Assembly: GCA_031272005.1 (NCBI GenBank) | Contig: JAISUQ010000111.1 | Span: 1-5,793 of the forward strand | Length of the DNA: 5,793 nucleotides | Reading direction: 5' to 3' | Source: Coriobacteriales bacterium | GTDB lineage: Bacteria; Actinomycetota; Coriobacteriia; Coriobacteriales; UBA8131 | Part shown: piece by piece, positions 5,306 through 5,793 of the stretch | Layout of the letters: each line of letters begins with the position of its first letter | How positions within the stretch are numbered: position 1 is the stretch's first letter | Notes under the pieces: model-generated | Told to the model about the DNA's origin: nothing | Database searches by the model: none | The model's input: the letters and a program-made list of their open reading frames with translations, nothing else | Position numbers and translations under genes: made by a program

Positions 5306-5793
5306 TCACTGACCCGCTTTCAACAAGGTCTGAGCATGTTGCAGGGCAACCTCGTCAGTAGAGCCAGATAGCATACGAGCAATTTCGGCTACCCGTGCAT
5401 CACCGCTGACCTCGCTGATCAGGGTCTGGGTCTGGCCATCGACATCCTGTTTACTGACCACATAATGGCGATCGGCGATGGCGGCAATCTGGGCCAGGTG
5501 GGTAATCAGGATCAGCTGATGTCGGCTGGCCAGTTGGCGCAGGCGCTCGGCGACCACCGTGGCCGTCGCTCCGCCGATGCCGGCGTCAATCTCATCGAAA
5601 ACCAGGGTCTCAGCCAGCTGGTGCCCGGCTATCGGACTGTCGCTGCCACTGTCCAGGGATTTCAGGGCCAGCATGACCCGTGAAAGCTCTCCACCGCTGG
5701 CGATCTTAGCCAACGGCCGAGCGCTGCTGGCAGCTGTTGGCCTGAACAACAGCTCAAAGCGCTGTGAGCCCTGACGGCTCCAATCCGAGCGCG
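5306..5793 (-). CDS. recN: DNA repair ATPase RecN, C-terminal part (5' end outside window)
   Basis: The last 161 residues of an SMC-like protein that is normally about 550-570 residues; the Walker A motif and long coiled coil lie beyond the window edge, and the frame is open to that edge. Visible motifs, numbered within the fragment: ABC signature KIASGGELSRVMLALK (29-44), Walker B ETLVFDEID (61-69) with D-loop AGIGG (70-74), and the switch histidine in LITHLAQIAA (95-104, H98). SGGELSR plus VFDEIDAGIGG identifies RecN rather than RecF or SMC. RecN binds broken DNA ends and helps double-strand break repair by recombination. A short Ser/Asp/Gly-rich insertion (SLDSGSDSPIAGHQ, 45-58) separates signature and Walker B. 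It is the first visible gene of the recN-steA-steB cluster, with 4 bp to the steA start. An internal TTG at 5749 is not the real start. Confidence 0.96.
   Translation of the reverse strand, partial: RSDWSRQGSQRFELLFRPTAASSARPLAKIASGGELSRVMLALKSLDSGSDSPIAGHQLAETLVFDEIDAGIGGATATVVAERLRQLASRHQLILITHLAQIAAIADRHYVVSKQDVDGQTQTLISEVSGDARVAEIARMLSGSTDEVALQHAQTLLKAGQ

Overview
The window is chromosomal, GC-rich bacterial DNA (about 60% GC by eye) with tightly packed housekeeping genes. I see no insertion sequence, phage gene, CRISPR array, tRNA or rRNA. The best taxonomic clue is the minus-strand order recN - steA - mctB/steB. This block is known from Actinobacteria such as Corynebacterium and Mycobacterium (Rv1696-Rv1698), and related SteA/MctB pairs occur in some Clostridia. 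With a type III pantothenate kinase as well, I infer a Gram-positive-type bacterium, most likely a deep-branching actinobacterium. No single base-level signature proves this.

Layout from left to right: (1) the 3' end of an unrecognised plus-strand gene, ending at 221. (2) A convergent gap, 222-348, holding a GGC-rich tract and a 26-bp direct repeat that copies the 3' end of the neighbouring kinase gene. (3) A minus-strand two-component operon: an OmpR/PhoB-type response regulator (1402-2112) followed after 9 bp by a short sensor histidine kinase with almost no extracytoplasmic domain (349-1392). (4) A 186-bp divergent regulatory region (2113-2298) with extended -10 candidates facing both ways, a perfect 12-bp palindrome between them and a UNCG-type hairpin in the coaX leader. 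(5) coaX, type III pantothenate kinase, on the plus strand (2299-3096). (6) Its 3' end overlaps by 52 bp, tail to tail, with a minus-strand cluster: the mctB/steB-like membrane protein (3045-4172), steA (4180-5301) and the C-terminal end of recN (5306 to the window edge).

How the genes work together: the regulator and kinase form a self-contained signalling pair whose stimulus cannot be read from the sequence. CoaX makes 4'-phosphopantothenate, the first step to coenzyme A. RecN is a repair ATPase. SteA and the MctB-like protein most likely act as a membrane pair in cell separation, so the usual database names 'thiamine pyrophosphokinase-like' and 'copper transporter' are probably misleading here. 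I found no clearly new multi-gene system. The most useful second looks are the duplicated kinase 3' end around the GGC tract, the possible leaderless promoter at the steA/mctB junction, the intramembrane-type kinase and the coaX/mctB overlap.
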